Source: Oceanobacillus piezotolerans (GTDB taxonomy: Bacteria; Bacillota; Bacilli; Bacillales; Amphibacillaceae). Taken from it: a DNA stretch of 64,000 nt. Of this stretch, positions 36,981 through 46,277 are shown in pieces. How positions within the stretch are numbered: position 1 is the stretch's first letter; every line of letters begins with the position of its first letter. The stretch covers positions 434,001 through 498,000 of the forward strand of contig NZ_RCHR01000001.1 in NCBI RefSeq assembly GCF_003665065.1, in the 5' to 3' direction. Under the pieces are notes generated by a model. It had not been told where the DNA came from and did not search any database. It saw only the letters and a program-made list of their open reading frames with translations. Made by a program: the position numbers and the translations under genes.

Positions 36981-38344
36981 ATTATACCTTTTAAGACTTT
37001 GTCATTCACTTTTCCACCCGGATAACGGAAGGGCAGGTCAAATTTTGTTGTTTGCTTTAAAATACTCTTGGTGTGTGAGAATGTATCAAAACTATATTTT
37101 CCATGATATGCTCCAGTACCACTTGCTCCGACTCCTCCAAATGGAAGATGTGGGTTTGCTAAATGGAAAAAGGTATCATTAATGGAACCCCCACCAAAGG
37201 AAACATATTCAATAACTTGCTGCTGGATTGTTTCATTCTCACCAAAATAATATAATGCGAGCGGCTTTTCACCCATTTTTATTTTATACAGGGCGTCGTC
37301 TAAGCTGGAAAAGCTAACTACCGGCAGAATAGGACCAAATATTTCCTCCTGCATAATTGGATCTTCGAAAGTAATCCCATCTAAAATAGTAGGTTCAATC
37401 ATCAGTGTCTCTCTGCTTGCATTCCCACCATGTATAATGGTTCCATTGGTTAAAAACCTCGACAATCTATCAAAATGCGGCTCATTAATAATTCGTGTAT
37501 AGTCTGCATTGCGCAACGGATTTCTTCCATAAAAAGCACGAATGTATCTTTTCATTGATTTCAGGAATTTAAACTTGACTTTATCATGGACAAAAACATA
37601 GTCAGGTGCAACACACGTCTGACCTGCATTCGTAAATTTTCCCCAAGCTATCCGTTTAGCTGCTAGATTAATATTAGCGTCTTCATCTACAATTGCAGGG
37701 CTCTTCCCTCCCAGCTCTAATGTTACTGGTGTAAGATGCTCACTTGCAGCCTTCATGACTTCTTTACCAACCTTTGTACTTCCCGTAAAGAAAATATAGT
37801 CTACTTTTTCTTTGAGTAAGGCTAAACTTACTTCTTTTTCTCCCTCAATAACAGCAAAATACGATGAATCAAATGTTGTTTTGATTAGTTCAGCAAGTAA
37901 GGATGAAGTTGCTTTAGCATGCTCAGATGGTTTTAAAATAACACAATTACCTGCAGCAATGGCACCAATAGCAGGTGCTACGGCCAATTGTAATGGATAG
38001 TTCCATGGTGAGATAATTAAAGCAACGCCATACGGTTCTTTCATGATATAGTTTTTTGTCCCTTTATGTGTCATTGGAGCAGTAACTTTCTCGGGAGTCA
38101 TCCAGTGACGAAGGTTTTTAATTGCGAAATCAATCTCAGTATATAAGAAGCCGATCTCGGTCATTAATGCTTCATGTTTAGATTTATTTAGATCTAGCCT
38201 TAAAGCACGGTAGAACTTCGATTCATTCTTTTTTAGCATATCTTTTAGCTTTTCCAGTTGTTTTTTTCGGAATTCATATGTCATGGTATTCCCATGCCTG
38301 AAATAGGTATGTGCATCTTCTACTATTTGTTTTATTCGCTCCAT
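36974..38344 (-). CDS. Aldehyde dehydrogenase, class 3 type (YwdH-like)
   Basis: NAD(P)-dependent oxidation of aldehydes, 456 residues, the length of the fatty-aldehyde-type subgroup. VALIISPWNYPLQL begins the cofactor fold, the catalytic glutamate is in TLELGGKSPA and the cysteine in NAGQTCVAPDYVF; EEIFGPILPV completes the active site. ATG at 38344 follows AAGGAG by seven bases; an in-frame ATG nine codons upstream overlaps rnz and lacks a site. Third gene of a minus-strand run with GDPD and rnz. Natural substrate unknown. Confidence 0.88.
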   Translation of the reverse strand: MERIKQIVEDAHTYFRHGNTMTYEFRKKQLEKLKDMLKKNESKFYRALRLDLNKSKHEALMTEIGFLYTEIDFAIKNLRHWMTPEKVTAPMTHKGTKNYIMKEPYGVALIISPWNYPLQLAVAPAIGAIAAGNCVILKPSEHAKATSSLLAELIKTTFDSSYFAVIEGEKEVSLALLKEKVDYIFFTGSTKVGKEVMKAASEHLTPVTLELGGKSPAIVDEDANINLAAKRIAWGKFTNAGQTCVAPDYVFVHDKVKFKFLKSMKRYIRAFYGRNPLRNADYTRIINEPHFDRLSRFLTNGTIIHGGNASRETLMIEPTILDGITFEDPIMQEEIFGPILPVVSFSSLDDALYKIKMGEKPLALYYFGENETIQQQVIEYVSFGGGSINDTFFHLANPHLPFGGVGASGTGAYHGKYSFDTFSHTKSILKQTTKFDLPFRYPGGKVNDKVLKGIMK

Positions 38345-38354
38345 ACTAGTCTCC

Positions 38355-39281
38355 TTATTGTTGATATTCAATGGATGTATGATAGAAATCTTCTGCTATA
38401 ACTGTATTCTCGAATAGCTCTTGTGCTTCTCTTAAAAGGGACTGAGTTGTCTCATTTTGATATCGAGAAGAGATATGTGTTAGAACTAATCGTTTTACAT
38501 TTCCGTTACGTGCCAGTGCTGCTGTTTGAGTAGTAGTAGAATGGTAGTAATTCTTGGCTAACTCTTCATGTTCTTGAGCAAATGTGGCTTCATGTACCAA
38601 CACATCCGAGTTCTTAATAAATTCTATATGTTCGTCCCGATAACGAGTATCACCAAGGATAGATACTATCCGCCCTTTTTTATTTGGACCTATAACATCC
38701 TTCCGAAAAATAACCTGTCCATTATCTAATATCACACTAGGATTCTCTTTGATTTTACTATATATAGGACCTGGTTTTATGCCTAAATCCATTAATTTGT
38801 TAACTAGTAATTCACCAGGGCGATCTTTCTCTATTATTCGATATCCAAAGGATGGTATGGCATGGTCAAGCTTTTTTGCATAAACGTGAAAGGCTTCTTC
38901 TTCCACAATTATTCCTTCGTCAATCTCAATGATTTCTAAAGGGTAAGTGAGATGTGATTCGCTTAAGGTGAGGCTAGTCTCTATATACTGCTTAATCCCA
39001 ACAGGACCATAAACTGTTAGGGCTTCCTCTCCTCCCTGAAACGACCTGCTGCTTAGTAAACCTGGTAAACCATAAATATGATCACCGTGTAAATGGGTAA
39101 TAAATATCTTGTTTATCTTTCTTGGTTTAATGGAAGTTTGTAAAATCTGATGTTGTGTTGCTTCTCCACAATCAAATAACCATATATGATTGATTTCTTG
39201 TAACAATGAAAGCACAATGGCAGTTACATTACGTTCCTTAGAAGGTAATCCTGCTCCTGTGCCCAGGAATGTTAACTCCAT
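38355..39281 (-). CDS. rnz: Ribonuclease Z
   Basis: A zinc endonuclease of the metallo-beta-lactamase fold that matures tRNA 3' ends lacking encoded CCA. It has 308 residues. It begins [20 protein letters not shown], has the metal motif [15 protein letters not shown], and later GDTRY and [12 protein letters not shown] at 39281 has GGAGGAT upstream; the frame extends further, but that part covers the GDPD stop. Spaced ten bases before the aldehyde dehydrogenase. Confidence 0.95.
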   Translation of the reverse strand: MELTFLGTGAGLPSKERNVTAIVLSLLQEINHIWLFDCGEATQHQILQTSIKPRKINKIFITHLHGDHIYGLPGLLSSRSFQGGEEALTVYGPVGIKQYIETSLTLSESHLTYPLEIIEIDEGIIVEEEAFHVYAKKLDHAIPSFGYRIIEKDRPGELLVNKLMDLGIKPGPIYSKIKENPSVILDNGQVIFRKDVIGPNKKGRIVSILGDTRYRDEHIEFIKNSDVLVHEATFAQEHEELAKNYYHSTTTQTAALARNGNVKRLVLTHISSRYQNETTQSLLREAQELFENTVIAEDFYHTSIEYQQ

Positions 39282-39300
39282 ATGTAAATCCTCCGCTTTT

Positions 39301-40038
39301 TTATTTCGGGTAATGTTCCCTTCTGATAGTTCGAGCGATATCTGGCACATCTGTAAATATACCATTACAACCTAAATCAAAGCTTTTATAGATGGAAGGG
39401 GACGTATTAACCGTATATACTCTTACTTTCATATTCGCCATTTTGCTTTCTTCTATAATCCTGCTCGTTAATAATCGGTACTTAATATGAAGAGCGTTCG
39501 CACCTAGATGTCTAGCGCTAGTTACTAAGTTTTTATTTTTCCTAGAGGTCAATAATGCAATTTCAATGTATTGATTTAAAGCTTTTAAACGATTGACACT
39601 TAAAGGATTAAAAGTAGATAGTACGGTTTTATCAAGGAGCTTATAAGCTTTTAACATATCGTAAACTATAAACTCCAGATTTTTATAATCAATTTTGTTA
39701 TTTTTTAATTCAATATTAACCTTTAAAGGTTTGTACCTGACCCAGGCTAAGAACTCCTCTAACGTTGGAATAATTTGACCAGAATAATTATTGCCAAACC
39801 AGTTACCAGCATCCAGCTCTTTTAATTCATGATAGGTATAATCTTTCACAAGTCCAATTCCATTTGTTGTTCGACTTAATTTTTCGTCATGGATCAAAAT
39901 AGGGATATTATCTTTCGTTAATTGCACATCCGTTTCAATCCCATCGGCTTGCATCTTATATGCTAGTTCAAACGCAGCCATTGTGTTCTCAGGAGCATAT
40001 TTACTTGCACCACGATGTGCATAAATTTCTGTACCCAT
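39301..40038 (-). CDS. Glycerophosphodiester phosphodiesterase
   Basis: Hydrolyses glycerophosphodiesters to sn-glycerol-3-phosphate and alcohol. A cytoplasmic form of 245 residues with no signal peptide. Catalytic His pair and acidic residues lie in [31 protein letters not shown] and [13 protein letters not shown]; the barrel ends [14 protein letters not shown]. Similar to B. subtilis YqiK, here placed upstream of rnz. GAAAGAGGGAT precedes ATG. Confidence 0.9.
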   Translation of the reverse strand: MGTEIYAHRGASKYAPENTMAAFELAYKMQADGIETDVQLTKDNIPILIHDEKLSRTTNGIGLVKDYTYHELKELDAGNWFGNNYSGQIIPTLEEFLAWVRYKPLKVNIELKNNKIDYKNLEFIVYDMLKAYKLLDKTVLSTFNPLSVNRLKALNQYIEIALLTSRKNKNLVTSARHLGANALHIKYRLLTSRIIEESKMANMKVRVYTVNTSPSIYKSFDLGCNGIFTDVPDIARTIRREHYPK

Positions 40039-40114
40039 CTTTATCCCTCTTTCATAATCATCTGTTTTTAACTTAATTGCAAAACATGATATGATAGCTA
40101 CTGAGGTGATAGTC

Positions 40115-40444
40115 TTGCAATTAAGTATAACACCAATTGCCGAAGAAAAATTGAAAGAACTCAGAAATAACGACAGCAGTTATCTATTACTATGGTACGA
40201 TACAGATGGCTGTGGTTGTGGAGTAAATGGATTACCAACCATTCGTTTTACCAATGAAAAGCAACCTTTTCATGTACAGGTCTCAAATGCAGTGTACCCA
40301 ACTATCATAGCAAAACAACAAGCTGTATTCTTTGCCGAAGATATGAAATTGGATTATAAAAATGGTTCTTTCCGATTAACTACTTCTGAAGAAATGCTTA
40401 ATCCGTTTATTCCAGTACAGTCTATATTAGAAAAAAAAGTTTAG
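40115..40444 (+). CDS. yqkB: HesB/IscA-fold small protein (YqkB)
   Basis: A 109-residue protein of the Fe-S biogenesis domain superfamily. The conserved segment is WYDTDGCGCGVNGLPTI, with only the paired cysteines of the GCGC loop, unlike true IscA/SufA scaffolds that also have a C-terminal CxC. TTG 40115 follows GAGGTGAT. It lies beside nudF and yqkF as in B. subtilis. Function unproved. Confidence 0.82.
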   Translation: MQLSITPIAEEKLKELRNNDSSYLLLWYDTDGCGCGVNGLPTIRFTNEKQPFHVQVSNAVYPTIIAKQQAVFFAEDMKLDYKNGSFRLTTSEEMLNPFIPVQSILEKKV

Positions 40445-40472
40445 GTTGATACAGTATGTATCAACCTTTTTA
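40443..40472 (+). terminator. Rho-independent terminator after yqkB
   Basis: An 11-bp stem AGGTTGATACA / TGTATCAACCT with a three-base loop and T run, overlapping the stop codon. Confidence 0.88.
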
Positions 40473-40548
40473 AGTCCCAAGGTTATAATCTCATGTTTTT
40501 CTAGCAAAGATTTTGCTTCATTCAGTAGAGGATCGGTCCCTTAAAGTC

Positions 40549-41466
40549 TTATCTATGCTGTTTATAGGTTATAGCTTTGGTTAGATCTTGTAATTCCTCA
40601 TATGTTTCTTTAGAAAAAGTGGAAGGTTGATAATTGTTGACATTTTCTTTTACCTGTTCTACTGAACTAGCACCAAATACAGCAGAAGCAACTGCTGGAT
40701 GATGTAAAACATATTGAAGTGCGAGTTTTTGGATTGATTCTGATTTACTATACTGCTTTAATTCCTGATATATGTTTAATAATTCCTGATATGAATAATC
40801 AAGGTAACCGTCTCGTGCCTTTTTCTCAATGACTTGTTCTCCGGTATCACTAAGCATACCTTTCCCGAGAGGCCCTCTAGCGAGAACGCTTATTTGGTTT
40901 CGTTCTAATAAATCCAGAACTTCTTCCTCTGGTCGACGGTCAAGTAAATTATATTGTGTCATTACACCATCAATAGAAGACTTCTCTACATATTTGCGAA
41001 TGACATTTGGCCGAATAGAGGAGATGCCATAAGCTCTTATTGCTCCTTCTTTCTTTAACGTTTCAAACGCCAAAATAGTTTCATCAATCGGATCGTCTAT
41101 TGTTCCTCCGTGGAGCATACAGAAGTCAATATAGTCCGTATTTAATCTGCGAAGGCTATCTTTGACCGCTCTAATTATATAAGTTTTTGATGGGTCCCAA
41201 AACCACTTCTTTTTATTTTTGTCAAAGTGATTTCCAACCTTTGTAGTTAAAATAATTTGATTGCGCTTATCTTTTATTACGTCACCGACAATTTCTTCAT
41301 TTAGGCCAAAATCATATAAATCAGCAGTGTCAATGTGGTTAATACCAGCATCAATTGCATAATCGATAATCTGTTTTGCTTTTTCTTTATTTGTTCCCAG
41401 AGACATTGCACCAAGAGTAAGTTCCGTAATATAAATATCTGATTTCCCTAATTGAATTTTCTTCAA
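40549..41466 (-). CDS. yqkF: Aldo/keto reductase (YqkF)
   Basis: An NADPH-dependent reductase of 305 residues with an (alpha/beta)8 barrel. The catalytic tetrad is visible as Asp and Tyr in HIDTADLYDFG, Lys in ILTTKVGNH and His in FCMLHGG. Matches B. subtilis YqkF in position and size. Start ATG 41466 follows a GGAGGG-like site. Substrate unknown. Confidence 0.88.
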   Translation of the reverse strand: MKKIQLGKSDIYITELTLGAMSLGTNKEKAKQIIDYAIDAGINHIDTADLYDFGLNEEIVGDVIKDKRNQIILTTKVGNHFDKNKKKWFWDPSKTYIIRAVKDSLRRLNTDYIDFCMLHGGTIDDPIDETILAFETLKKEGAIRAYGISSIRPNVIRKYVEKSSIDGVMTQYNLLDRRPEEEVLDLLERNQISVLARGPLGKGMLSDTGEQVIEKKARDGYLDYSYQELLNIYQELKQYSKSESIQKLALQYVLHHPAVASAVFGASSVEQVKENVNNYQPSTFSKETYEELQDLTKAITYKQHR

Positions 41467-41652
41467 AGTGACCCTCCGTTCAGATAGTGTTCTCCTTTTC
41501 TACTATAGCGTGTTCTTCTTTATATTTCATCTGATTCGACCAAAGATGCGTATGTATTCTTAGATTAATCTTAGTCATTCTAGCAAGCAAAATGCCTCAT
41601 TCCCTTAACTGTGATAAAATAAATCTAACTTATAATGAGGAAGGTAAATACT

Positions 41653-42201
41653 ATGAATAAATTTGAGGAAAAAACGATAAAGACAGAGAAAATATTTGAA
41701 GGGAAAATTATTAGTCTGCAGGTGGATGAAGTAGAACTGCCTAACGGGAAAACATCCAAACGGGAGTTAATTAAACATCCAGGAGCGGTAGCTGTAATTG
41801 CTATTACGGATGACAACAAAATCGTATTGGTAGAGCAATATCGTAAACCGTTAGAGAAGACATTGGTTGAAATACCAGCAGGGAAATTAGAGGACGGAGA
41901 AAATCCTATTATTGCAGCTATAAGAGAATTAGAAGAAGAAACCGGTTATACTACAAATGATCTGCATTTTGTTACTTCCTTTTATTCTTCTCCAGGATTT
42001 GCTGATGAGCTCCTGCATATTTATATTACCAACGAGCTTACGAAAGTTGATAATCCAAAACCTGGTGATGAAGACGAGTTTGTGGAAGTTTTAGAGTTAA
42101 CATTAGATGAAGCAAAACAGCTTGTTACAGAGGAACGCATACATGATGCAAAGACAAACTATGCAATACTGTATCTACACGCATTAGAAGGAAGGGAATA
42201 A
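41653..42201 (+). CDS. nudF: ADP-ribose pyrophosphatase
   Basis: Hydrolyses ADP-ribose to AMP and ribose-5-phosphate. It has 182 residues. The Nudix box starts GKLEDGENPIIAAIRELEEE and continues TGY, with all catalytic glutamates. ATG 41653 is selected over 41635, since AGGAAGG (41638-41644) lies between them. The next gene starts one base after its stop. Confidence 0.93.
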   Translation: MNKFEEKTIKTEKIFEGKIISLQVDEVELPNGKTSKRELIKHPGAVAVIAITDDNKIVLVEQYRKPLEKTLVEIPAGKLEDGENPIIAAIRELEEETGYTTNDLHFVTSFYSSPGFADELLHIYITNELTKVDNPKPGDEDEFVEVLELTLDEAKQLVTEERIHDAKTNYAILYLHALEGRE

Positions 42202-42202
42202 G

Positions 42203-43375
42203 TTGAATCAACTCTTTGCAGACTTGCATATCCATATAGGTCGAGATATGTATGACAAACCAGTTAAAATTACTGGCGCAAAGCAACTAACTTTAACGAA
42301 TATATTATTGGAATCAAGTAGAAATAAAGGGATAGAGTTGATTGGAATAATTGATTGTCATGTCCCTGCTGTTCAGGAAGAGATAATCCGACTGATAAAC
42401 GAAGGACTAGCCTATGAACTCGAAGAAGGTGGTATTCGTTTTGAAAGGACAACTTTAATTTTAGGCTCTGAGATAGAAGTTTATGATGAACATTGTCAAG
42501 GTCCGATTCATGTGCTTTGTTTTTTACCTAATCTCCATGCAATGGAAGAGTTTACGGCATGGTTGGCAAAACGGATGAAAAATATTACATTAAGTTCGCA
42601 ACGTTATTATGGAACTGGAAAAGCACTTCAGTATAAAGTAAAAGAACTTGGTGGACTCTTTATACCAGCACATATATTTACTCCCTTTAAGAGCCTATAT
42701 GGAAAAGGGGTGAAACATAGCTTATCTGAAATACTGGATGCCGATTTAATTGATGCGATGGAATTAGGGCTAAGCTCAGATACGATGTTAGCAGACCAAA
42801 TCAGTGAGCTTCATCGGTACACGTTTGTGACAAATTCGGACGCACACTCTTTGGCCAAGATAGGTCGTGAATATCAAGAAATGAATATGAAGGAGGCGTC
42901 CTTTCAAGAATTGAATTTAGCATTACATGAAGTGGATGGGAGAAGAATTAGCAGGAATTTTGGTATGGATCCAAGATTGGGTAAATATCACTCAACCGTT
43001 TGCAGTCAATGTTTTACCCCTGTTTCATACTCGGCATCTACCTGTCCAACTTGCGGCTCAAAGAAAATTATCCGCGGAGTAATAGAGAGAATAGAGGAAT
43101 TAAGTGACGGAGTTAAGCCAAATAGAGAAAGACCTACGTACCAATATCAAGTCCCTCTAGAATACTTACCCGGTCTAGGTCCTAAAACCTATCAAAAATT
43201 ACTAAAGAACTTTTATACTGAAATGAATATCATTCATAAGGCAACTTTCGAGCAGTTAATTGAAGTAATTCCTGATAAGCTTGCTAGAAGTATTGTCGAT
43301 ATGAGGAAAGGGAACCTTTTCGTTCGCAAAGGCGGAGGAGGTCGTTACGGAAAGATTCTACCGGAGGAACTTTGA
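42203..43375 (+). CDS. yqxK: Endonuclease Q-like PHP-domain protein (YqxK)
   Basis: A PHP-family nuclease related to archaeal endonuclease Q, which nicks at deaminated bases. It has 390 residues. The PHP metal site begins FADLHIHIGRD and includes HVLCFLP, FIPAHIFTPF and TNSDAHS; a zinc ribbon CSQC...CPTC lies near residues 268-290, followed by a helix-hairpin-helix (YLPGLGPKTYQKLL). TTG 42203 with GAAGGGA in the nudF end. Activity on damaged DNA is inferred from the family. Confidence 0.86.
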   Translation: MNQLFADLHIHIGRDMYDKPVKITGAKQLTLTNILLESSRNKGIELIGIIDCHVPAVQEEIIRLINEGLAYELEEGGIRFERTTLILGSEIEVYDEHCQGPIHVLCFLPNLHAMEEFTAWLAKRMKNITLSSQRYYGTGKALQYKVKELGGLFIPAHIFTPFKSLYGKGVKHSLSEILDADLIDAMELGLSSDTMLADQISELHRYTFVTNSDAHSLAKIGREYQEMNMKEASFQELNLALHEVDGRRISRNFGMDPRLGKYHSTVCSQCFTPVSYSASTCPTCGSKKIIRGVIERIEELSDGVKPNRERPTYQYQVPLEYLPGLGPKTYQKLLKNFYTEMNIIHKATFEQLIEVIPDKLARSIVDMRKGNLFVRKGGGGRYGKILPEEL

Positions 43376-43415
43376 ATAGAATTTAAGAGATTTACTAGAT
43401 TTAGGAATGATTAAT

Positions 43416-43468
43416 GGGAATCCTTCATATTTTTTAATATAAGCGTCATTATGGAATGGAGGATTCCC
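43416..43468. promoter_or_regulatory. Inverted repeat covering the spoIIM ribosome binding site
   Basis: GGGAATCCT (43416-43424) is exactly complementary to AGGATTCCC (43460-43468), and the right arm overlaps the GGAGG of spoIIM. Transcripts reading through from yqxK could hide the ribosome site, while ones starting between the arms would not. Confidence 0.4.
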
Positions 43469-43472
43469 AAAA

Positions 43473-44114
43473 ATGTATAGTCGTAATAGAGCTCTTATAT
43501 TCGAGCATATAAAAGAACATGCAAAGATCTACTTATTTATGATTATTTTATTTTTAACAGGTATTATTTTTGGAGCAATTATAGTAAACAGTATGCATTT
43601 TATACAGAAACAGGACTTGTTTTTTTACCTTGAACGGTTCTTCGGCCAAATTGTAAATGAGCACGGAATTGAAAATAATATTATTTTGAAAGAAAGCTTC
43701 CTTTACCATGCAAAATACTTGTTTCTACTTTTCTTATTAGGCTTATCAGTGATTGGTTTACCATTAATTTGGGTACTGTTATATGTAAAGGGACTAGTTA
43801 TTGGCTTTTCTGTTGGATTCTTAGTTAATCAGCTTGGCATTAAGGGACTTCTTTTAGCTTCCCTTTCAATTGCTCCGCAAAATGTGATTATCATTCCTAT
43901 CTATATTATAGCTGGTAGTGTAGCAATGATCTTTTCTCTCATATTACTCGGCAAATTATTTTCTCGTAGACCTTCCGAATCGATCGTACAGCCTTTCAGT
44001 CGCTATGCAGGGGCTTTCGTACTTTTAGTTGGTATATCATTTCTTGCCTCTATTGTAGAAGCGTATGTTGCAAATAATTCTATGACTTTACTCATTCAAT
44101 CCCTATATGAATAA
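43473..44114 (+). CDS. spoIIM: Stage II sporulation protein M
   Basis: A membrane component of the SpoIID/SpoIIM/SpoIIP machine that degrades septal peptidoglycan during engulfment. It has 213 residues with five hydrophobic helices and the conserved cytosolic motif VKGLVIGFSVGFLVNQLGIK. ATG 43473 with TGGAGGATT. It lies between yqxK and fur as in B. subtilis. Confidence 0.92.
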   Translation: MYSRNRALIFEHIKEHAKIYLFMIILFLTGIIFGAIIVNSMHFIQKQDLFFYLERFFGQIVNEHGIENNIILKESFLYHAKYLFLLFLLGLSVIGLPLIWVLLYVKGLVIGFSVGFLVNQLGIKGLLLASLSIAPQNVIIIPIYIIAGSVAMIFSLILLGKLFSRRPSESIVQPFSRYAGAFVLLVGISFLASIVEAYVANNSMTLLIQSLYE

Positions 44115-44181
44115 ACATTTTACTTGGACGATGTAATTGTCCCAAAGTATCTTTAGAAATATTTCTACCTTTATTTTTAAT

Positions 44182-44218
44182 AATTGATATTATATAATAA
44201 TTATTATTAATATCAATT
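44182..44218. promoter_or_regulatory. AT-rich palindrome with PerR-like box upstream of fur
   Basis: Perfect 11-base arms AATTGATATTA / TAATATCAATT enclose ATATAAT-A-ATTATTA (44192-44206), one mismatch per half from the PerR box TTATAATNATTATAA. It lies about 15 bases before the fur -35. fur belongs to the PerR regulon in B. subtilis, so peroxide control of fur is plausible; the outer palindrome could be another metalloregulator site. Confidence 0.55.
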
Positions 44219-44232
44219 AGAATTAAAATACT

Positions 44233-44261
44233 TTGACACGACTTTTTTGGATGCATATAAT
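44233..44261 (+). promoter_or_regulatory. Consensus sigma-A promoter of fur
   Basis: TTGACA (44233-44238), 17 bases, TATAAT (44256-44261): exact consensus at optimal spacing. Transcription would begin near 44268, 25 bases before the ATG. Confidence 0.92.
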
Positions 44262-44292
44262 AAAGATTGGGATATGAGGGAGGCAACCTGTT

Positions 44293-44772
44293 ATGGAACA
44301 TCGGATAGAGCGAATAAAAAAACAACTGCATGCACAAAGCTATAAACTAACTCCGCAAAGAGAAGCAACTGTAAGAGTGTTGCTAGAAAGAGAAGAGGAC
44401 CATTTAAGTGCTGAAGATGTTTATCTATTAGTAAAAGAAAAAGCTCCTGAAATCGGATTAGCAACCGTTTATCGTACATTAGAATTATTATCCGAATTAA
44501 AGATTGTAGATAAAATTAACTTTGGTGATGGAGTATCTCGCTTTGACTTGCGTAAAGAGGGTGCTAAGCATTTTCATCATCATCTAGTTTGTATTGAATG
44601 TGGTTCAGTAGAAGAAATTGAAAATGATCTTTTAGAAGACGTAGAGAAAATTGTCCAAAAGGACTGGGGATTTCAAGTGAAAGATCATCGCCTCACTTTT
44701 CATGGCATCTGCAGACAATGCCAAGAGGCACAACCTAAAGGCAGCGGAGTAACAAGCTCATTAACCGAATAA
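44293..44772 (+). CDS. fur: Ferric uptake regulator Fur
   Basis: An iron-sensing repressor of 159 residues, slightly longer than B. subtilis Fur because of a polar tail (GSGVTSSLTE). The winged helix includes KLTPQREATVRVL and IGLATVYRTLELL; the regulatory metal site is in HFHHHLVCIECG; the structural zinc uses CIEC and CRQC. Its position after spoIIM supports Fur over PerR or Zur. RBS GAGGGAGG precedes ATG 44293. Confidence 0.93.
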   Translation: MEHRIERIKKQLHAQSYKLTPQREATVRVLLEREEDHLSAEDVYLLVKEKAPEIGLATVYRTLELLSELKIVDKINFGDGVSRFDLRKEGAKHFHHHLVCIECGSVEEIENDLLEDVEKIVQKDWGFQVKDHRLTFHGICRQCQEAQPKGSGVTSSLTE

Positions 44773-44813
44773 CTACTTACTAAATTATGTTATAGGGACG
44801 AAGAATGCTCAAC

Positions 44814-44855
44814 GATGCCTTTTTTCCGTTTGGAAGGAGGCTTTTATTTTTTCTG
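44814..44855 (+). terminator. Terminator after fur
   Basis: GCCT..TTTCC pairs with GGAA..AGGC around GTTT with small bulges and is followed by TTTTATTTTTT. Confidence 0.6.
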
Positions 44856-44932
44856 TAGACCACGTATATAGTTGCATAAATTTGGCATATCTTTAATATA
44901 GGAAACTATTATCATTAAAGGAGATACGCCAT

Positions 44933-45139
44933 ATGAAACAATTAGTATGGGATACCGTGAAAGTATTTGTTATATTTACGATTTGTACTTGGCTTTTTTA
45001 TTATGGGCTGCGATTAATGCATGCAGAATATGAAAACTATCATCGCTATGATCCGCCAGAGGGGCCTTCAGTTAAAGTGTTTCAATCCGATGAAAGTTTT
45101 ATTGATAGATTTAATGTATTATTTCGATTAGAGGAGTAA
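44933..45139 (+). CDS. yqzK: DUF4227 small membrane-anchored protein (YqzK)
   Basis: A 68-residue protein with one N-terminal transmembrane helix and a polar tail containing [15 protein letters not shown]. The family sits between fur and xerD in Bacillus, exactly as here; four bases separate it from xerD, so they are probably co-transcribed. AAAGGAGAT precedes ATG. No known function. Confidence 0.85.
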   Translation: MKQLVWDTVKVFVIFTICTWLFYYGLRLMHAEYENYHRYDPPEGPSVKVFQSDESFIDRFNVLFRLEE

Positions 45140-45143
45140 TTAT

Positions 45144-46037
45144 ATGCTAAAAGAAGCATTGGAGGATTATTTTCATTTTTTACAAATTGAGAGAGGATTA
45201 TCCGATAATACTCTAAAATCATATAAAAGAGATTTAAGGGATTACATAGAATATCTCTCAAAGGAAGCAAATAAAGGGTCGTGGGATTTTGTTACCAGAA
45301 ACGATATTATTACCTTCTTATATAAATTAAAAGACGGAGGGAAATCTACCGCAACTATTTCTAGACATATTGCTTCCATCCGTTCCTTTCACCAATTTCT
45401 TATAAGGGAACAAGTTACTACACAGGATCCAAGTTTACATATAGAAACACCGAAAAAGGAAAGAAAACTGCCGGATGTCCTTTCTCAACAAGAAGTGGAA
45501 AAACTGCTTATGATGAAAGAGGATACACCTTTAGCAGTTCGAAACAAAGCAATGCTGGAATTATTGTATGCTACAGGTTTACGTGTCAGTGAAATGATTA
45601 CGCTTAGAATGAGTGATTTACATTTAACGATGGGCTTCATTCAATGTTTTGGGAAAGGGTCCAAAGAAAGAATTGTACCAATCGGAAATGTTGCTGTACA
45701 AGCTGTAGAAAATTATGTAAATCATGCAAGATCCCAATTGCTGAAAAAGCAAAATACCGAAAATGTCGTATTTGTTAACCAACATGGCAGGCCGTTGTCT
45801 AGACAAGGGTTTTGGAAAATATTAAAAAAGATTGCTAAAGAAGCAGGTATAGAGAAAACAATAACGCCTCACACATTAAGACATTCCTTTGCTACTCATC
45901 TCTTAGAGAATGGTGCTGACTTGCGAATAGTACAGGAAATGCTTGGTCATGAAGATATTTCAACAACTCAAATTTATACACACGTGACGAAAACTAGATT
46001 AAAAGATACATATCAGACTTATCATCCAAGAGCGTAA
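45144..46037 (+). CDS. xerD: Tyrosine recombinase XerD
   Basis: Site-specific recombinase that with CodV/XerC resolves chromosome dimers at dif. It has 297 residues. The core-binding domain is followed by a catalytic domain with Arg in ATGLRVSE, His-x-x-Arg in [11 protein letters not shown], His in MLGHEDIS and the nucleophile in TQIYTHV. It occupies the chromosomal xerD (ripX) position rather than lying in a mobile element. drm and pupG, expected next, are missing. Confidence 0.94.
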   Translation: MLKEALEDYFHFLQIERGLSDNTLKSYKRDLRDYIEYLSKEANKGSWDFVTRNDIITFLYKLKDGGKSTATISRHIASIRSFHQFLIREQVTTQDPSLHIETPKKERKLPDVLSQQEVEKLLMMKEDTPLAVRNKAMLELLYATGLRVSEMITLRMSDLHLTMGFIQCFGKGSKERIVPIGNVAVQAVENYVNHARSQLLKKQNTENVVFVNQHGRPLSRQGFWKILKKIAKEAGIEKTITPHTLRHSFATHLLENGADLRIVQEMLGHEDISTTQIYTHVTKTRLKDTYQTYHPRA

Positions 46038-46179
46038 TAAGTTATTTAACTGTAATCTTCCAAAAACTTGTATGAATTGATTGTTCATAAGATGAAGTTA
46101 AGCAAAGTGGGAAGAGGACTATTTTTCGCATTTTACACACGCTTATCTTTAAGCGAATATACATTCTTATAGTAAAACG

Positions 46180-46214
46180 AAAGACATCAGATTCTTGATG
46201 TCTTTTTATTTTTC
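46180..46214 (+). terminator. Rho-independent terminator between xerD and dacF
   Basis: AAAGACATCA pairs with TGATGTCTTT around GATTCT, then a T-rich tail. Confidence 0.85.
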
Positions 46215-46218
46215 TTCT

Positions 46219-46248
46219 GTATAATGAAAAACGCTTCTGGGAATCCTA
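46219..46248 (+). promoter_or_regulatory. Probable sigma-F promoter of dacF
   Basis: The -35 GTATA (46219-46223) and -10 GGGAATCCTA (46239-46248) are 15 bases apart. They match the sigma-F/G pattern GYATA and GGNNANANTR except one base in the -10. The start would lie near 46255, before the TTGGAGGT site. dacF is a forespore gene in B. subtilis. Confidence 0.6.
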
Positions 46249-46277
46249 TGTGTATATTGACTGTTGGAGGTAAAACA

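Noticed and set aside
40067..40095. Extended -10 promoter (TGATATGAT) before yqkB
   Set aside because: The start would be almost on the ribosome site and the -35 is weak; left out.
43425..43454. Sigma-E-like promoter TCATATTT / CATTATGG before spoIIM
   Set aside because: The -10 fits poorly and the implied start would fall on the ribosome binding site, leaving no leader.
45144..46037. Phage or integron integrase
   Set aside because: Sequence and location between yqzK and dacF identify chromosomal XerD; no attachment site or phage genes are nearby.
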